The notes under the pieces were generated by a model that searched no databases, was not told the DNA's origin, and saw nothing but the letters and a program-made list of their open reading frames with translations. The translations under genes and the position numbers were made by a program. A DNA stretch of 64,000 bases from Caulobacter sp. Root1455 (lineage in GTDB: Bacteria; Pseudomonadota; Alphaproteobacteria; Caulobacterales; Caulobacteraceae): contig NZ_LMFQ01000025.1 in assembly GCF_001426905.1 (NCBI RefSeq), positions 1-64,000 of the forward strand, in the 5' to 3' direction. Positions 34,345 through 43,297 of the stretch are shown piece by piece; the stretch's first letter is position 1; each line of letters begins with the position of its first letter.

Positions 34345-37300
34345 ATGGGACTTAGCGCGCACGTCGCGGGCGTTTGGGCGCGGGCTGGGTTCCTGATCGG
34401 CGTCACGCTGAGCCTGACCCTTTTGCCTCCAGCTGCCAGGGCGCAAACCTCCGCGCCGCCGCCGCCCGTCCACACCTTCGTGGACGCTAACGGCGTGGAT
34501 CTGCTCAGCGGCTATATCGTCGCGCCCCAAACCATCCTCACGATCGGCGCGCCTGACGCGGGGATGACCCTATCGCGCACTTTCGTCGGGGCCGGCGAAA
34601 GCGACAACCTGACGGGCACGGTCAACTTCCTGGGCGGCGGCGGCGTCTATCTGGTGAGCCTGGGGGGCAAGTCGGAACAGTTCTACGTTTCCGGACCCGG
34701 GATCACCGCGCCGAACGGCAAGGGCGCGACGCTGTCTTACGACAGCACCAGCTTCACCTACGTGATGAAGGACGGCGCCGTCGCCGTCTTCCTCAAATCC
34801 CTGGCCAGCGCCTTCACGTCCAAGGCCGACAGCGGACGCGTCAGCACCATCACCCGTCCGTCTGGCGAAGTGATCACCTTCAACTACTACGCCTACAATC
34901 TTTGCATGCCGAACGGTCAAGGCTGCACCAACGTGCTCGCCCACGGGCTGCTGTCGGTGGTCAGCAGCCTTGGCTACCAGATCCGCGATCCGTGGCAGAC
35001 GCCGACAGCCATCAACATGGCCGTCGACATCTGCAATCCCACCGGAACCTGCTCTCCGAGCGCGCCGGTCAATCCGATCGACAGTCTTTTGACCTACACC
35101 TCGACGGGATCGTCCAACCTGACCATCCACGCAGCCTCCGGCGCGACCAAGACCTATGCGCGCGACGGCATGCGGCGGGTCACGTCGGTCAGCAACGGCT
35201 CGGCGACCTGGAACTATTCCTATGTGGACAGCGGCGACACGCGAACCGCGACCGTCGTCGATCCGCTGGGGCATACGCGCGTTCTGACCTCGTCCATCGC
35301 TTACGCCCTGGTGCTTACGGACACCGACGGGGTTGGTCACACCAAGACCTTTCACTACGATTCTTCATTTCGGGTTGATCGCGTCACGCAGCCGGAAGGC
35401 AACTACGTCCAGTACGCCTACGACACGCGCGGCAATCTGACCGAGCGTCGGGAAGTCTCCAAAACCCCCGGCGCGCCAGCCGATGTCGTCATATCGGCGT
35501 CCTTCGACAGTGTTTGCCTCAATCCCAAGACCTGCAATCAGCCCAACTATGTCATCGACCCTCGCGGCGCGCGCACCGACTACACCTACGACGCCAGTCA
35601 CGGCGGCGTGCTGACGGTCACCGCGCCGGCCGGTGACAATGGCGTCAGGCCGCAGACGCGTTACGGTTACAGCCTGTTGCCGAGCTACGCCAAGGACAGC
35701 GCAGGAACGCTCGTTCAGGCCGGATCGGTGTGGCGGCTGACCAGCACGTCGACCTGCGTCACCACGGCGTCCTGCGCGGGCGGGAGCGACGAGTCCAAGA
35801 CCATTGTTTCCTATGCCGGCTCCAACACCTTGCTGCCGACGTCGACGACCAAAGCGTCGGGCGACGGCTTGATCGCCGCCACGACGACGATGACCTACGA
35901 CACGGCCGGCAATGTGTTGACCGTCGATGGTCCCCTGGCGGGCGCGGGCGATACCATACGCTACCGCTACGATGCTTCGCGACGCGTGGTGGGCGTGGTC
36001 CGGCCGGCGCTGACCAACTATCTGGGCCAAACCAAATACCCCGCCTCGCGCACGACCTATTCGGCGGGCCGCGTCGGTCAGATCGAGCAAGGAACCGTCG
36101 CCACCCAGGCCGACGCGGACTGGTCCGGTTTCGTGTCGCTGCAGCAGCAGGCCACGGCCTATGACGCGGTGGATCGCGTGGTGAAGACCACGGTCACGGC
36201 GGGCGGGACGGCCTATGCGCTCACCCAGTATAGCTACGACGCGGCCAATCGCCTGGATTGCACCGTCGTCCGCATGAACCCGGCCAACGCTTCGCCGCCG
36301 GGGGCCTGTGTTCTGGACGCGGCGAACGACCAGATCACCAAGTCGACCTACGACGCGGCCGATCGGGTCACCACTTTGTCGCGCGGGTTCGGCGCGGCGG
36401 GGGTGAGCAACGAGGTCACGGTCTATACGAACAACGGGCTCGTCGCATCCGTGGCCGACGGCAAGGGCAATCTTACGACTTACGACTATGACGGCTTCGA
36501 CCGTCTGGCCAAGACGCGCTATCCCAACCCTTCAGGCGGCGGCAGCTCCACGAGCGACTTCACCCAGAACGTCTACGACCCGGCCTCGAACGTCACCCAG
36601 GAAACGCGCCGGGGACAGGTCACCAACTACACCTACGACGCCCTCAATCGCCTGACGTTCCGCGACGACCCCAAGGGCTGGTACTATTACGACAACCTTG
36701 GCCGTCCGACCTTCACCTATTCCGGCGCGTCGGCCGAGCAGGTGATCGCGAATTACTATGACGGCCTGGGCCGTCCCTCCGTCACCTACGATTACAGAAA
36801 CAGCGTCTGGGTTCCGACCTACACCGGCTACGACTTGGCCGGGCGGCGTGTTTCGCTGCAATGGAGCGACGGCTTCGGAGTCAATTACTACTATGACGCC
36901 GGCGGGAGGCTTCAAAGCATCTATGAGAGCTCCGGCGCCATCCTGGCCGCGTTCAACTATGACGACCGGGGGCAAAGGCGGATGCTGGCCCGGGCCAACG
37001 GGGTCAACACGACCAGCGTCTACGACGCCGCCTCGCGCCTGACCTCGCTGAGCCACGCCTTCCCCAACACCGCCAGCAATCAGACCTTGACCTTCGGCCG
37101 CGACGCGGCCGGACGCATCACCAGCCGAACGGCGACCAATAGCGCCTATGCCGCGCCCGCGCCGGGCGTCGTGGATCGCGCCTACACCCTCAACGGCCTG
37201 AACCAGGTCACGATCTCGGGCGCGGTTTCGTTGAGCTATGACAAGGGCAATCTCACCGCCGACGGCGCGGGAACCACTTACGGCTACGACGCAGACAACC

Positions 37301-38319
37301 GCCTGATAAGCGCTTCGGGCGGCGGGGTGAGCGGCGCGCTGACCTATGATCCGATCGGCAGGCTGGAGCGGGTGGTTGGGCCGGCGACCACGCGGTTTGG
37401 CTATGATGGCGACAACCTGATCTCGGAATACAACGCCAGCGGCGGACTGATCCGTCGATACGTCTTCGGTCCGGGCGAGGACGAGCCGCTCGTCTGGTAC
37501 GAGAGCGCCAGCGCCACGCCGCCGGCGGCGGCCCGGCGATGGTTCGTCGCTGACGAGCGCGGCTCTGTCGTCGCCACCACCGACAACGCCGGCGCCGTGC
37601 TTTCCATCAACACCTACGACGAGTTCGGCGCCGGTCCCGCCAACAGCGGTCGTTTCGAATATACCGGCCAAGTCTGGATGCCGGAGATCGGCCTGTACCA
37701 CTACAAGGCTCGCGCCTACTCGCCCAATCTGGGCCGGTTCCTCCAGACCGACCCCATCGGCTACGACGACGGTCTCAACTGGTACGCCTATGTCGGCAAT
37801 GATCCGGTCAATCGAACCGATCCAAGCGGGTTGGCGGACGTCTGCTTTGCCCAGCAGAATCCGGGCAGTTTCGTGCAAAACAGTGACGGCAGCTTTACCG
37901 CGACCCTCGGTACGACATCGACCAGCTGCGTCAGCATGCCTGAACCGAACCTGACCTTGGCCCAGTTTTCGTCGCCATTGTTCGGAATCCCCGAAGAACT
38001 TGTGCCCCTGACGCCGTTGGAGGAAGCACTCGTCGAGCAGTACACCAAATATGGCGAGCTGCCGGGTGTTGGCCGAGGCCTGCCGCCGAGAGGGGTGCAG
38101 CCTCCCACCAAGGGTCCTTTCCGCGTAGGTCCCGCAAGCCGGCCTTCGGAGGTGCAGAAGGGCGGAAGAAGTCTCTATGACCCTGATGGCGGGGAGTGGC
38201 GTTGGGATCCGGGGACCAGCAAGTACCATAATCCACATTGGGACTATAAGCCGCCGGGCAATCCAAACGCGGGGTGGCAAAATATTCCCTGGGGAAATAT
38301 GCCCAACCTCGTTATCTGA
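34345..38319 (+). CDS. Complete Rhs-repeat polymorphic toxin
   Basis: 1324 residues from ATG 34345 (a TTG at 34342 is also in frame) after a GGGGGGGA ribosome binding site. It has a signal peptide (hydrophobic residues ~12-32, ARAQ cleavage) and then an N-terminal beta-rich head (TFVDANGVDLLSGYI, AGMTLSRTFVGAGESDN). Dozens of YD repeats and the core end (GLYHYKARAYSPNLGRFLQT, NWYAYVGNDPVNRTDPSG) stop near residue 1160. The variable tip runs ~165 residues and ends in GGRSLYDPDGGEWRWDP, then HNPHWDYKPPGNPNAGWQNI. That His-x2-HWDYK end resembles small nuclease-type polymorphic toxin tips, but I do not assign a number. The export route is presumably Sec. Confidence 0.9.
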   Translation: MGLSAHVAGVWARAGFLIGVTLSLTLLPPAARAQTSAPPPPVHTFVDANGVDLLSGYIVAPQTILTIGAPDAGMTLSRTFVGAGESDNLTGTVNFLGGGGVYLVSLGGKSEQFYVSGPGITAPNGKGATLSYDSTSFTYVMKDGAVAVFLKSLASAFTSKADSGRVSTITRPSGEVITFNYYAYNLCMPNGQGCTNVLAHGLLSVVSSLGYQIRDPWQTPTAINMAVDICNPTGTCSPSAPVNPIDSLLTYTSTGSSNLTIHAASGATKTYARDGMRRVTSVSNGSATWNYSYVDSGDTRTATVVDPLGHTRVLTSSIAYALVLTDTDGVGHTKTFHYDSSFRVDRVTQPEGNYVQYAYDTRGNLTERREVSKTPGAPADVVISASFDSVCLNPKTCNQPNYVIDPRGARTDYTYDASHGGVLTVTAPAGDNGVRPQTRYGYSLLPSYAKDSAGTLVQAGSVWRLTSTSTCVTTASCAGGSDESKTIVSYAGSNTLLPTSTTKASGDGLIAATTTMTYDTAGNVLTVDGPLAGAGDTIRYRYDASRRVVGVVRPALTNYLGQTKYPASRTTYSAGRVGQIEQGTVATQADADWSGFVSLQQQATAYDAVDRVVKTTVTAGGTAYALTQYSYDAANRLDCTVVRMNPANASPPGACVLDAANDQITKSTYDAADRVTTLSRGFGAAGVSNEVTVYTNNGLVASVADGKGNLTTYDYDGFDRLAKTRYPNPSGGGSSTSDFTQNVYDPASNVTQETRRGQVTNYTYDALNRLTFRDDPKGWYYYDNLGRPTFTYSGASAEQVIANYYDGLGRPSVTYDYRNSVWVPTYTGYDLAGRRVSLQWSDGFGVNYYYDAGGRLQSIYESSGAILAAFNYDDRGQRRMLARANGVNTTSVYDAASRLTSLSHAFPNTASNQTLTFGRDAAGRITSRTATNSAYAAPAPGVVDRAYTLNGLNQVTISGAVSLSYDKGNLTADGAGTTYGYDADNRLISASGGGVSGALTYDPIGRLERVVGPATTRFGYDGDNLISEYNASGGLIRRYVFGPGEDEPLVWYESASATPPAAARRWFVADERGSVVATTDNAGAVLSINTYDEFGAGPANSGRFEYTGQVWMPEIGLYHYKARAYSPNLGRFLQTDPIGYDDGLNWYAYVGNDPVNRTDPSGLADVCFAQQNPGSFVQNSDGSFTATLGTTSTSCVSMPEPNLTLAQFSSPLFGIPEELVPLTPLEEALVEQYTKYGELPGVGRGLPPRGVQPPTKGPFRVGPASRPSEVQKGGRSLYDPDGGEWRWDPGTSKYHNPHWDYKPPGNPNAGWQNIPWGNMPNLVI

Positions 38320-38333
38320 TAGAGAGCGGCGCT

Positions 38334-38654
38334 GTGAAAATAGAGTACTTCGTCGATACCGGACTTTACACCAACATCATATTTGTGATGTTGCGGGCGC
38401 GTGAAGTGGCAGAATTCATCGCGAGGCTGTCCGGCAGCGTCTTCTTGGAATTCGATGCGATTGATGGAGCTGATGTGCGCTTATCTGACAGCGCGGTTGG
38501 GAGCTTCGGTGTCTGCCTTGCGCTCAGCGAAGACGTTAAATCCGATTTGATCAGAAAGTGCGAATATCTGTCGAAAGAAAACCGACCTTGCCATGACTAT
38601 GTCGATATCGATGCGGTCTATTCCGTGATGATATCGAAAGATGAGTATTTTTGA
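38334..38654 (+). CDS. Putative immunity protein for the Rhs toxin
   Basis: 106 residues from GTG 38334, preceded by AGAGAGCGG. The frame is open further back to ATG 38274 inside the toxin gene, but that start gives an unlikely N-terminus. Mixed alpha/beta protein: VKIEYFVDTGLYTNIIFVML, then FLEFDAIDGADVRLSD, then YVDIDAVYSVMISKDEYF. It lies 14 bp after the Rhs stop and is AT-richer than the Rhs core, as expected of an immunity gene. No family recognised. Confidence 0.65.
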   Translation: MKIEYFVDTGLYTNIIFVMLRAREVAEFIARLSGSVFLEFDAIDGADVRLSDSAVGSFGVCLALSEDVKSDLIRKCEYLSKENRPCHDYVDIDAVYSVMISKDEYF

Positions 38655-39025
38655 CGGGTCATCGTAGCCAGGTGATGGCGGGAACGAAGGCTCGGTCATT
38701 GAGGGTCGGCCGATATTGGCGATTGGCGCTGCGCGGTCCGCCTGGAAGCCGAAAAAGCTACGGCTGAACGAGCCCATCGGCGACAAGCGCTTTTGGACTC
38801 CTTGTGGCGGCGGCGAAGCCTTGGCGTCCAGCGACAATGGCTTTGGTTGGCAGGCGACAAGGATCTCTCTGGCTGAGCCGCCGGGGAGGTTGGAGGCCGC
38901 GGCGTTTCCGAACCGGGATCGCACGAAGACAGAAGAAGGCCCAGGTCGTCACGCCGCCGGACCGCCCAGCCGGCGGCGAGCGGTCCTTATACCGGCCGCC
39001 CCGCCTGGCGCGGGCTCAAGGCCGT
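38655..39025. other. Intergenic region between Rhs immunity gene and S1/P1 nuclease
   Basis: 371 bases with no gene I can support. A plus-strand frame from 38716 has an improbable Pro/Gly/Arg-rich end that runs antisense into the nuclease gene. Confidence 0.45.
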
Positions 39026-40033
39026 TCAAGGGCAGCCGGGCTCGTCATAGGTCAGGGCCTGGTTGAGCAGGCGGGCAAGGCGCGCGCCGCCCAGCGAGAC
39101 CTGATCGCGCGTGGTCCGCACCGCGCGCTCGGCATAGGTTGGCGTCAAGTAAAACGGCCCCTTCTGACCGCGCTTGATCGGCGAGGCGTAGACCAGACGG
39201 TCCGCCAGATCATGGCTCTCGTCGAGCCAGGTCTGGACATGGATCACCATGGCCTTGTCCTGGTCGGCGAGGGGCAAGCCGGCCCCCAGATCGGCCGCAG
39301 TGGCCAGGCTGGCGCTGTCGTCTCCCGGCGCGCCGTCCCAGTAGGAATGGAGATTGGCGGGCAGGTATTTGGAGGCTGGATAATAGGTCGGATCGCTCCA
39401 GTCGGCCTTGGTCTTCCAGCTGAGGAGGACGCCGTTGCCGCCGTCGTCCTTGCCGCCGTTGAACGCCCCGCTGACCTGGGTGGCCGCGTGCAGGGGCTGA
39501 TGGACATCGCCCACCAGGTGGATCAGCCAGACCAGGTCGTAGGACTTCACATCGTCGGACGCCGTCGAGGCCAGGGTCTTGGCGAACAGTTCGATGCGCT
39601 CGCGCGCATTGATGGGCGGCGGCAGATTGGCCGCCGGCCTGGCCGGCACCGGGTAGTCCGCATAGTGCCAGTATTTGTGCATGTACCGATCGGAGAAGCC
39701 GACATTGTCACCGGCCTGAGCGCCCGTCGGCTCCTCGCCGTCATTGATATAGTGGGTCTTGTCCTGCTTGATCCGGTCGGGCCAGGTCGCGGCGCTGACG
39801 AACAGGGCCTCGTCGCCACGGTTCGGGCCCAAGGCGTTCAACTGATCGCCATAGGCGTCTTGGTGGGTTTTGAGCAGCTTGACCGCCCGGCAGCGGGCTC
39901 CCGGCGCCATCTGATCCCAAGCCACCTTGGCGGTCATCATATGACCTTGCCCATGCCAGGCCAGGGCGCTCGAGCCAAGACCGGCCCCCAGAGCGATCAC
40001 GCCGGCGAAAATAGCTTTACGAACTTGGGTCAC
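39026..40033 (-). CDS. Secreted S1/P1-type nuclease
   Basis: 335 residues. GTG 40033 is chosen because GGGGAGGG lies 6 bases upstream. The signal peptide ends at SSALA, leaving mature Trp-His (WHGQGH) at the N-terminus, which supplies the first zinc ligands as in S1/P1 nucleases. Other ligands and motifs: AATWPDRIK, THYIND, WLIHLVGDVHQPLHA, DDGGNG and LHSYWD. The enzyme cuts single-stranded DNA and RNA and removes 3'-phosphates in the periplasm or outside the cell. It is adjacent to a second secreted nuclease gene on the same strand. Confidence 0.9.
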   Translation of the reverse strand: MTQVRKAIFAGVIALGAGLGSSALAWHGQGHMMTAKVAWDQMAPGARCRAVKLLKTHQDAYGDQLNALGPNRGDEALFVSAATWPDRIKQDKTHYINDGEEPTGAQAGDNVGFSDRYMHKYWHYADYPVPARPAANLPPPINARERIELFAKTLASTASDDVKSYDLVWLIHLVGDVHQPLHAATQVSGAFNGGKDDGGNGVLLSWKTKADWSDPTYYPASKYLPANLHSYWDGAPGDDSASLATAADLGAGLPLADQDKAMVIHVQTWLDESHDLADRLVYASPIKRGQKGPFYLTPTYAERAVRTTRDQVSLGGARLARLLNQALTYDEPGCP

Positions 40034-40224
40034 GCTTGCCCTCCCCAGAACCGCGAAACGCGACACTACCTTGTCTTGTTGATTCGACCAGCGCGCCCTC
40101 AAGATGCATCGAGGTCCACGGCGAGCCTTGGGCCGGCGGCTCGAACGTCTGCTTGTGGCTCGTGGCCCAAGGTCTGTTTCTGGCGCATCTCGGTCATGAC
40201 GGCCAGGCCAACACTTCTCCGAGC

Positions 40225-41253
40225 TTAGGGAACGCCGCGCTGCCCGGCGCAGGCCGACGGGGCGTCCCAATAGCGCGTCTCGACGGGCCAAAGGTGATCG
40301 GCGGCCCGGGCGGTCAGATGTTCGCGATCCGGCCGCCCCACGAAAAAGCGCAGCCCGGTGCGAAGCTCGATCTGAGCGATGGACACCAACTGGGGCTTGG
40401 GGTCGTAGCGATGGTGCAGGCTTTTGGCTTTGTTGCAATTGACCCATTGGGCGCTGGGCGTTGGACGGCCGGCCGCGTCCAGGGCGTTGGGCTGTTCGTA
40501 GATGAACGCCAGGGTCTCGACGCCTGAGGGGCCTTCATGGAGGAGGATCTTGAAAAAGCCGTCGGGAATTTCGACCGGGGCTTCGCCCGCATCGCCGATC
40601 GTCAGCTTCGGGGTCGCCGGATCGAAGATCGGGCCGGTGACGATCCAGACGCTGCGATACTTGTTGGCCGCGGCGGCCGAATAGGTCTCCAGAAATCGCC
40701 ACGGGCCTTGGTTGAGGTCCTGGGCCTGGGGCGAGGCGTTCCAAAACTGATGGGTGTTGCAGGCGGCTTCAGCGCTGATGCGCTGGGCGTGATCGCTCAT
40801 CGCCAGGTGGCCGCGGTTCCACACGCTCCCCACCCCGGCGTAGGACTCATCCAGCCCCTTGGCGGTGACGCCGGGGACAGCGGCCAGAAGGGGCGCGAAC
40901 TCCACCGAGTTGTACCAACGGCTCGGGCGCTGGATTGAAATCGCGGGCTCAGGATAGTCGCCGGCGGCGTTGGGCCCCACGCCGCGAAGCTCATAGGCGA
41001 CGTATTCGGGATTGAAGCGAAGATCGGCGCGCCCGTCCCCGTCGTCGTCATCGGCGTCGTCGAAGACGGACTGATAGGCCGTGAACGTCTTCCTCAGGCC
41101 CGCGGCCTGCGGCGCATAGCGGCCATGATCGTGATCGTTCGGCGCCAGCGCGGGGAATGGCGACGTCGTCGCGCCGCCGCACGGAAAGTCCGCGGCGCTT
41201 GCCGCCCCTCCAAGGGCGAGGGTGATCGCCAGCATGCAGATCAGTTTCATCAT
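40225..41253 (-). CDS. Secreted DNA/RNA non-specific endonuclease (NUC family)
   Basis: 342 residues with a signal peptide (LICMLAITLALGGAASA). Catalytic block: VWNRGHLAMSDHAQ near residue 143-156, the DRGH motif with Asn replacing Asp, followed by CNTHQFWNASPQAQDLNQGP, where N-ASPQ-LN holds the metal-binding Asn. Next comes the family WIVTGPIFDP segment. NUC enzymes degrade DNA and RNA outside the cytoplasm. It stops five bases before the SRAP stop region on the same strand, in a run of three nucleic-acid enzymes. The Asn in NRGH occurs in some family members, so activity is likely. Confidence 0.87.
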   Translation of the reverse strand: MMKLICMLAITLALGGAASAADFPCGGATTSPFPALAPNDHDHGRYAPQAAGLRKTFTAYQSVFDDADDDDGDGRADLRFNPEYVAYELRGVGPNAAGDYPEPAISIQRPSRWYNSVEFAPLLAAVPGVTAKGLDESYAGVGSVWNRGHLAMSDHAQRISAEAACNTHQFWNASPQAQDLNQGPWRFLETYSAAAANKYRSVWIVTGPIFDPATPKLTIGDAGEAPVEIPDGFFKILLHEGPSGVETLAFIYEQPNALDAAGRPTPSAQWVNCNKAKSLHHRYDPKPQLVSIAQIELRTGLRFFVGRPDREHLTARAADHLWPVETRYWDAPSACAGQRGVP

Positions 41254-41257
41254 CGTC

Positions 41258-41872
41258 TCAACCTTTACCTTGTCCGCTGGGCGCCGGATCGGGCGCCTCG
41301 TCCAGGAGGGGCGGGAAGTCGCGCACGACGCTGAGCGTGCCCGCCGGCGCGGCGGTCAGCATCTGCGACTGGGGCCGCGTGAGGTCCAGCCAATCTCGCC
41401 CGTCCTCGGCTGACAACAGGACGATCTGACGGTCATGATAGGGCTTGATGTCCGCACCGGGCTCGGTCGTCAGCATGGTCCAGCAGCCATGCTTGACGAC
41501 GCCGGCGATCCAGAACAGCGGGTTGTCCACCATCGTGAATCTCCACCGCGTCTTGCGTTTCTGCCCCGGCAGCTTGTCGGTGAACTCATAGAAGGCGTCG
41601 GCGGGGATCAGCACGCGGTCGCTTTTTGCGAAGTCTCGACCGTCGGACTGGTAGTTGAACACCGGCCCCTTGGGCCCAGGCCAGGCCCACTGGGTCATCG
41701 AGACCATGGCCTTGTCGCCGACATGCCGCACGATCGGCGCCATCTCCGTCATTCTGATCTCCGGGCGCGGCTCGAAGTTCGACGCCCGACCTTCCCAGAC
41801 CACGGGCAGCTTCAGCACCTTGTTCCAGGTGGCGAAGAGGTCGCCGGTCTTGAGGCTGTAAAGGTTGCACAT
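41258..41872 (-). CDS. SOS response-associated peptidase (SRAP, YedK-like)
   Basis: 204 residues from ATG 41872. After Met removal the N-terminal Cys (MCNLYS) is the residue that crosslinks to abasic sites in single-stranded DNA. Other active-site elements: ASNFEPRPEI, WAWPGPKGP, LIPADAFYEF (Glu) and KPYHDRQIVL (His). Expected length for the family is ~200-230. A frame extended to 41905 would bury Cys2 and is rejected. It is translationally coupled to the preceding 62-residue gene by a one-base stop/start overlap. Confidence 0.93.
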   Translation of the reverse strand: MCNLYSLKTGDLFATWNKVLKLPVVWEGRASNFEPRPEIRMTEMAPIVRHVGDKAMVSMTQWAWPGPKGPVFNYQSDGRDFAKSDRVLIPADAFYEFTDKLPGQKRKTRWRFTMVDNPLFWIAGVVKHGCWTMLTTEPGADIKPYHDRQIVLLSAEDGRDWLDLTRPQSQMLTAAPAGTLSVVRDFPPLLDEAPDPAPSGQGKG

Positions 41873-42060
41873 CACGGACCCTTCCAGAGCTTCAGATGCC
41901 ACCACCCCCTCGGGGCATGGATCGGGTGTCCAGCCGCGTCGACGAACAGTTCAGCGTAGTAGGCCTCCTCGGCGAGCACGCCGACGCCCGCGTCTGGAGC
42001 GCCTTTCCCGTGGCGCTCCTCATCGGGTGGCCGATCTGGCTTTTTCGTGCCGTCGTTCAT
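41872..42060 (-). CDS. Small hypothetical protein coupled to SRAP
   Basis: 62 residues, charged N-terminus (NDGTKKPDRPPDEERHGKG) and a C-terminal part with EEAYYAELFVDAAGHPIHAP and RGWWHLKLW. Its stop shares one base with the SRAP start (TGATG arrangement), which supports a real, coupled gene. AGGAG abuts the ATG with no spacer, so the true start may differ. Function unknown. Confidence 0.6.
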   Translation of the reverse strand: MNDGTKKPDRPPDEERHGKGAPDAGVGVLAEEAYYAELFVDAAGHPIHAPRGWWHLKLWKGP

Positions 42061-42134
42061 CTCCTGGAACCTAGGCGAACGCTGTTCGGCCGACTAGTCG
42101 GGCGAGGCTTTGCCGACTCAGCTATGCCCCGTCC

Positions 42135-42401
42135 ATGACCCCTGACGACATCGACAAGCTGATCGATCTCCATGCTGACGAGGGCGGCCCCGGCTTGATC
42201 AGGCTGTCGGCCGACACCTGGTGCCGCATGCCGAGTGATTTCGGTGCGCGCTGCGTCAGTCCCCTGCGCGGCATCCGATATCGCGGTGTGCGGATCTGGG
42301 TTTCGCGGGCTTTCGAGGATCAAGTGTTGTCGCGCGCCGAGGCGATGGCGCTGGGTCATGACGAGTTCGAGGATTTGACCGCGCCGCCCGAGAGGCTTTG
42401 A
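42135..42401 (+). CDS. Small hypothetical protein
   Basis: 88 residues, soluble, with a plausible composition (MTPDDIDKLIDLHADEGGPG, FGARCVSPLRGIRYRGVRIW, LSRAEAMALGHDEFEDL). It diverges from the SRAP operon with ~75 bp between start codons. No recognised family or motif. Confidence 0.6.
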   Translation: MTPDDIDKLIDLHADEGGPGLIRLSADTWCRMPSDFGARCVSPLRGIRYRGVRIWVSRAFEDQVLSRAEAMALGHDEFEDLTAPPERL

Positions 42402-42461
42402 GACAAAAACCGTTGTTGTTGTCTTGGACCTTGCGCACCTTGTGGCGGGGAGGACGTGTCC

Positions 42462-42683
42462 ATGGCCAACAACTATCCCGATGGCGGCGAGCAGCCTCTG
42501 GGCCCGATCGAACGCAAGGTCCTGCCTTGGCTGGCATGGCTCCTCTGCACGTTCGTGGCCGGCGCGCTGATCATGCTCGCCTTGGCCCAGTTGCCGTTTA
42601 TCGGCAGCCTGGTCGCCGGACTTGCGGGGTTCACCGCGGGCGGGGTGTTTGCGGCCTGGGCGCTGAGGCCCTGGTCGTCCTAG
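42462..42683 (+). CDS. Small two-TM membrane protein
   Basis: 73 residues from ATG 42462, with GGGGAGG 8 bases upstream. Two hydrophobic helices (WLAWLLCTFVAGALIMLALA; GSLVAGLAGFTAGGVFAAWA) are separated by a short QLPFI turn. It is probably an inner-membrane protein of unknown role. Confidence 0.65.
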   Translation: MANNYPDGGEQPLGPIERKVLPWLAWLLCTFVAGALIMLALAQLPFIGSLVAGLAGFTAGGVFAAWALRPWSS

Positions 42684-42685
42684 AT

Positions 42686-42898
42686 CTACATCCTCGCGTC
42701 GGTGTCGATCCAGCCGTCTTGCCCGCGCGCGCCGCATCGGCTGCACCGCAGCTTGGCCCGGATGGTGTGGGGTTGGGTGTCGCCGCCCAGGTTCACGATC
42801 GCCTTCTCGCGCGACCAGATCTGCTGGTTTCCGCATCCCCGGCAGGTGATCGTCAGCGGCGATTTGATCCGCTGCAGGGTGGGCCAGATGACCGCCAT
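42686..42898 (-). CDS. Small zinc-ribbon-like protein
   Basis: 70 residues with two CXXC knuckles, CRGCGNQ (~19-25) and CSRCGARGQ (~52-60), separated by ~30 residues with a Trp and charged strand (QQIWSREKAIVNLGG). It is likely a structural zinc ribbon. It is the last of three small genes in one direction, stopping four bases before the next upstream gene stop, which suggests a compact operon. Confidence 0.65.
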   Translation of the reverse strand: MAVIWPTLQRIKSPLTITCRGCGNQQIWSREKAIVNLGGDTQPHTIRAKLRCSRCGARGQDGWIDTDARM

Positions 42899-42901
42899 GC
42901 G

Positions 42902-43297
42902 TCACCCGCGAGGCGTCGAGGCGAGGCCGACCTCGCCTGGCGCGATCCCCGCGTCCAGCAGCGTCTCGACCAGCCACGAGCGCCGACGCGCCGCATCGCC
43001 GCGGTCAAAGCCGTCGTGATAGCCGCCCGCCATCAGATGCAGGATCGGCATGGGGCCCCCGCAGGTCCGCACCGGGCAACTCACGGCGCGCTGGAGGCGC
43101 ATCATCGACCAAGCCAGGCGGGAACGCAGGCGCTGGCCGAGCATGTCGCGCCGGCCCCAGGTGCGCGCCATGCCGCAGTATTGGCACTTGAACCGGACGT
43201 CGTAGCCCAGCTCGACACAATCGATCAGCAGCGTCGCGGCGACGTCTGGCGCCAGCATCGCGGCCTTGCGGCGATCGCTGTCGCTAGGCTCAGGCAT
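42902..43297 (-). CDS. Hypothetical protein with Cys-rich centre
   Basis: 131 residues from ATG 43297, with GGAG ~10 bases upstream. It contains CQYCGMARTWGRR and CPVRTCGGPMPILHL, possibly another zinc-binding site related to the downstream zinc ribbon, since both have a C-x2-C-G knuckle followed by Trp/Arg. It overlaps the start-proximal end of the upstream gene by 8 bp, indicating co-translation. Function unknown. Confidence 0.65.
   Translation of the reverse strand: MPEPSDSDRRKAAMLAPDVAATLLIDCVELGYDVRFKCQYCGMARTWGRRDMLGQRLRSRLAWSMMRLQRAVSCPVRTCGGPMPILHLMAGGYHDGFDRGDAARRRSWLVETLLDAGIAPGEVGLASTPRG

Noticed and set aside
38716-39066. 116-codon plus-strand frame behind the Rhs immunity gene
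   Set aside because: No ribosome binding site, low-complexity Pro/Gly/Arg end, antisense overlap with the S1/P1 nuclease.
41873-41905. Extended N-terminus for the SRAP protein
   Set aside because: It would place residues before the catalytic Cys2, which must become the N-terminus.
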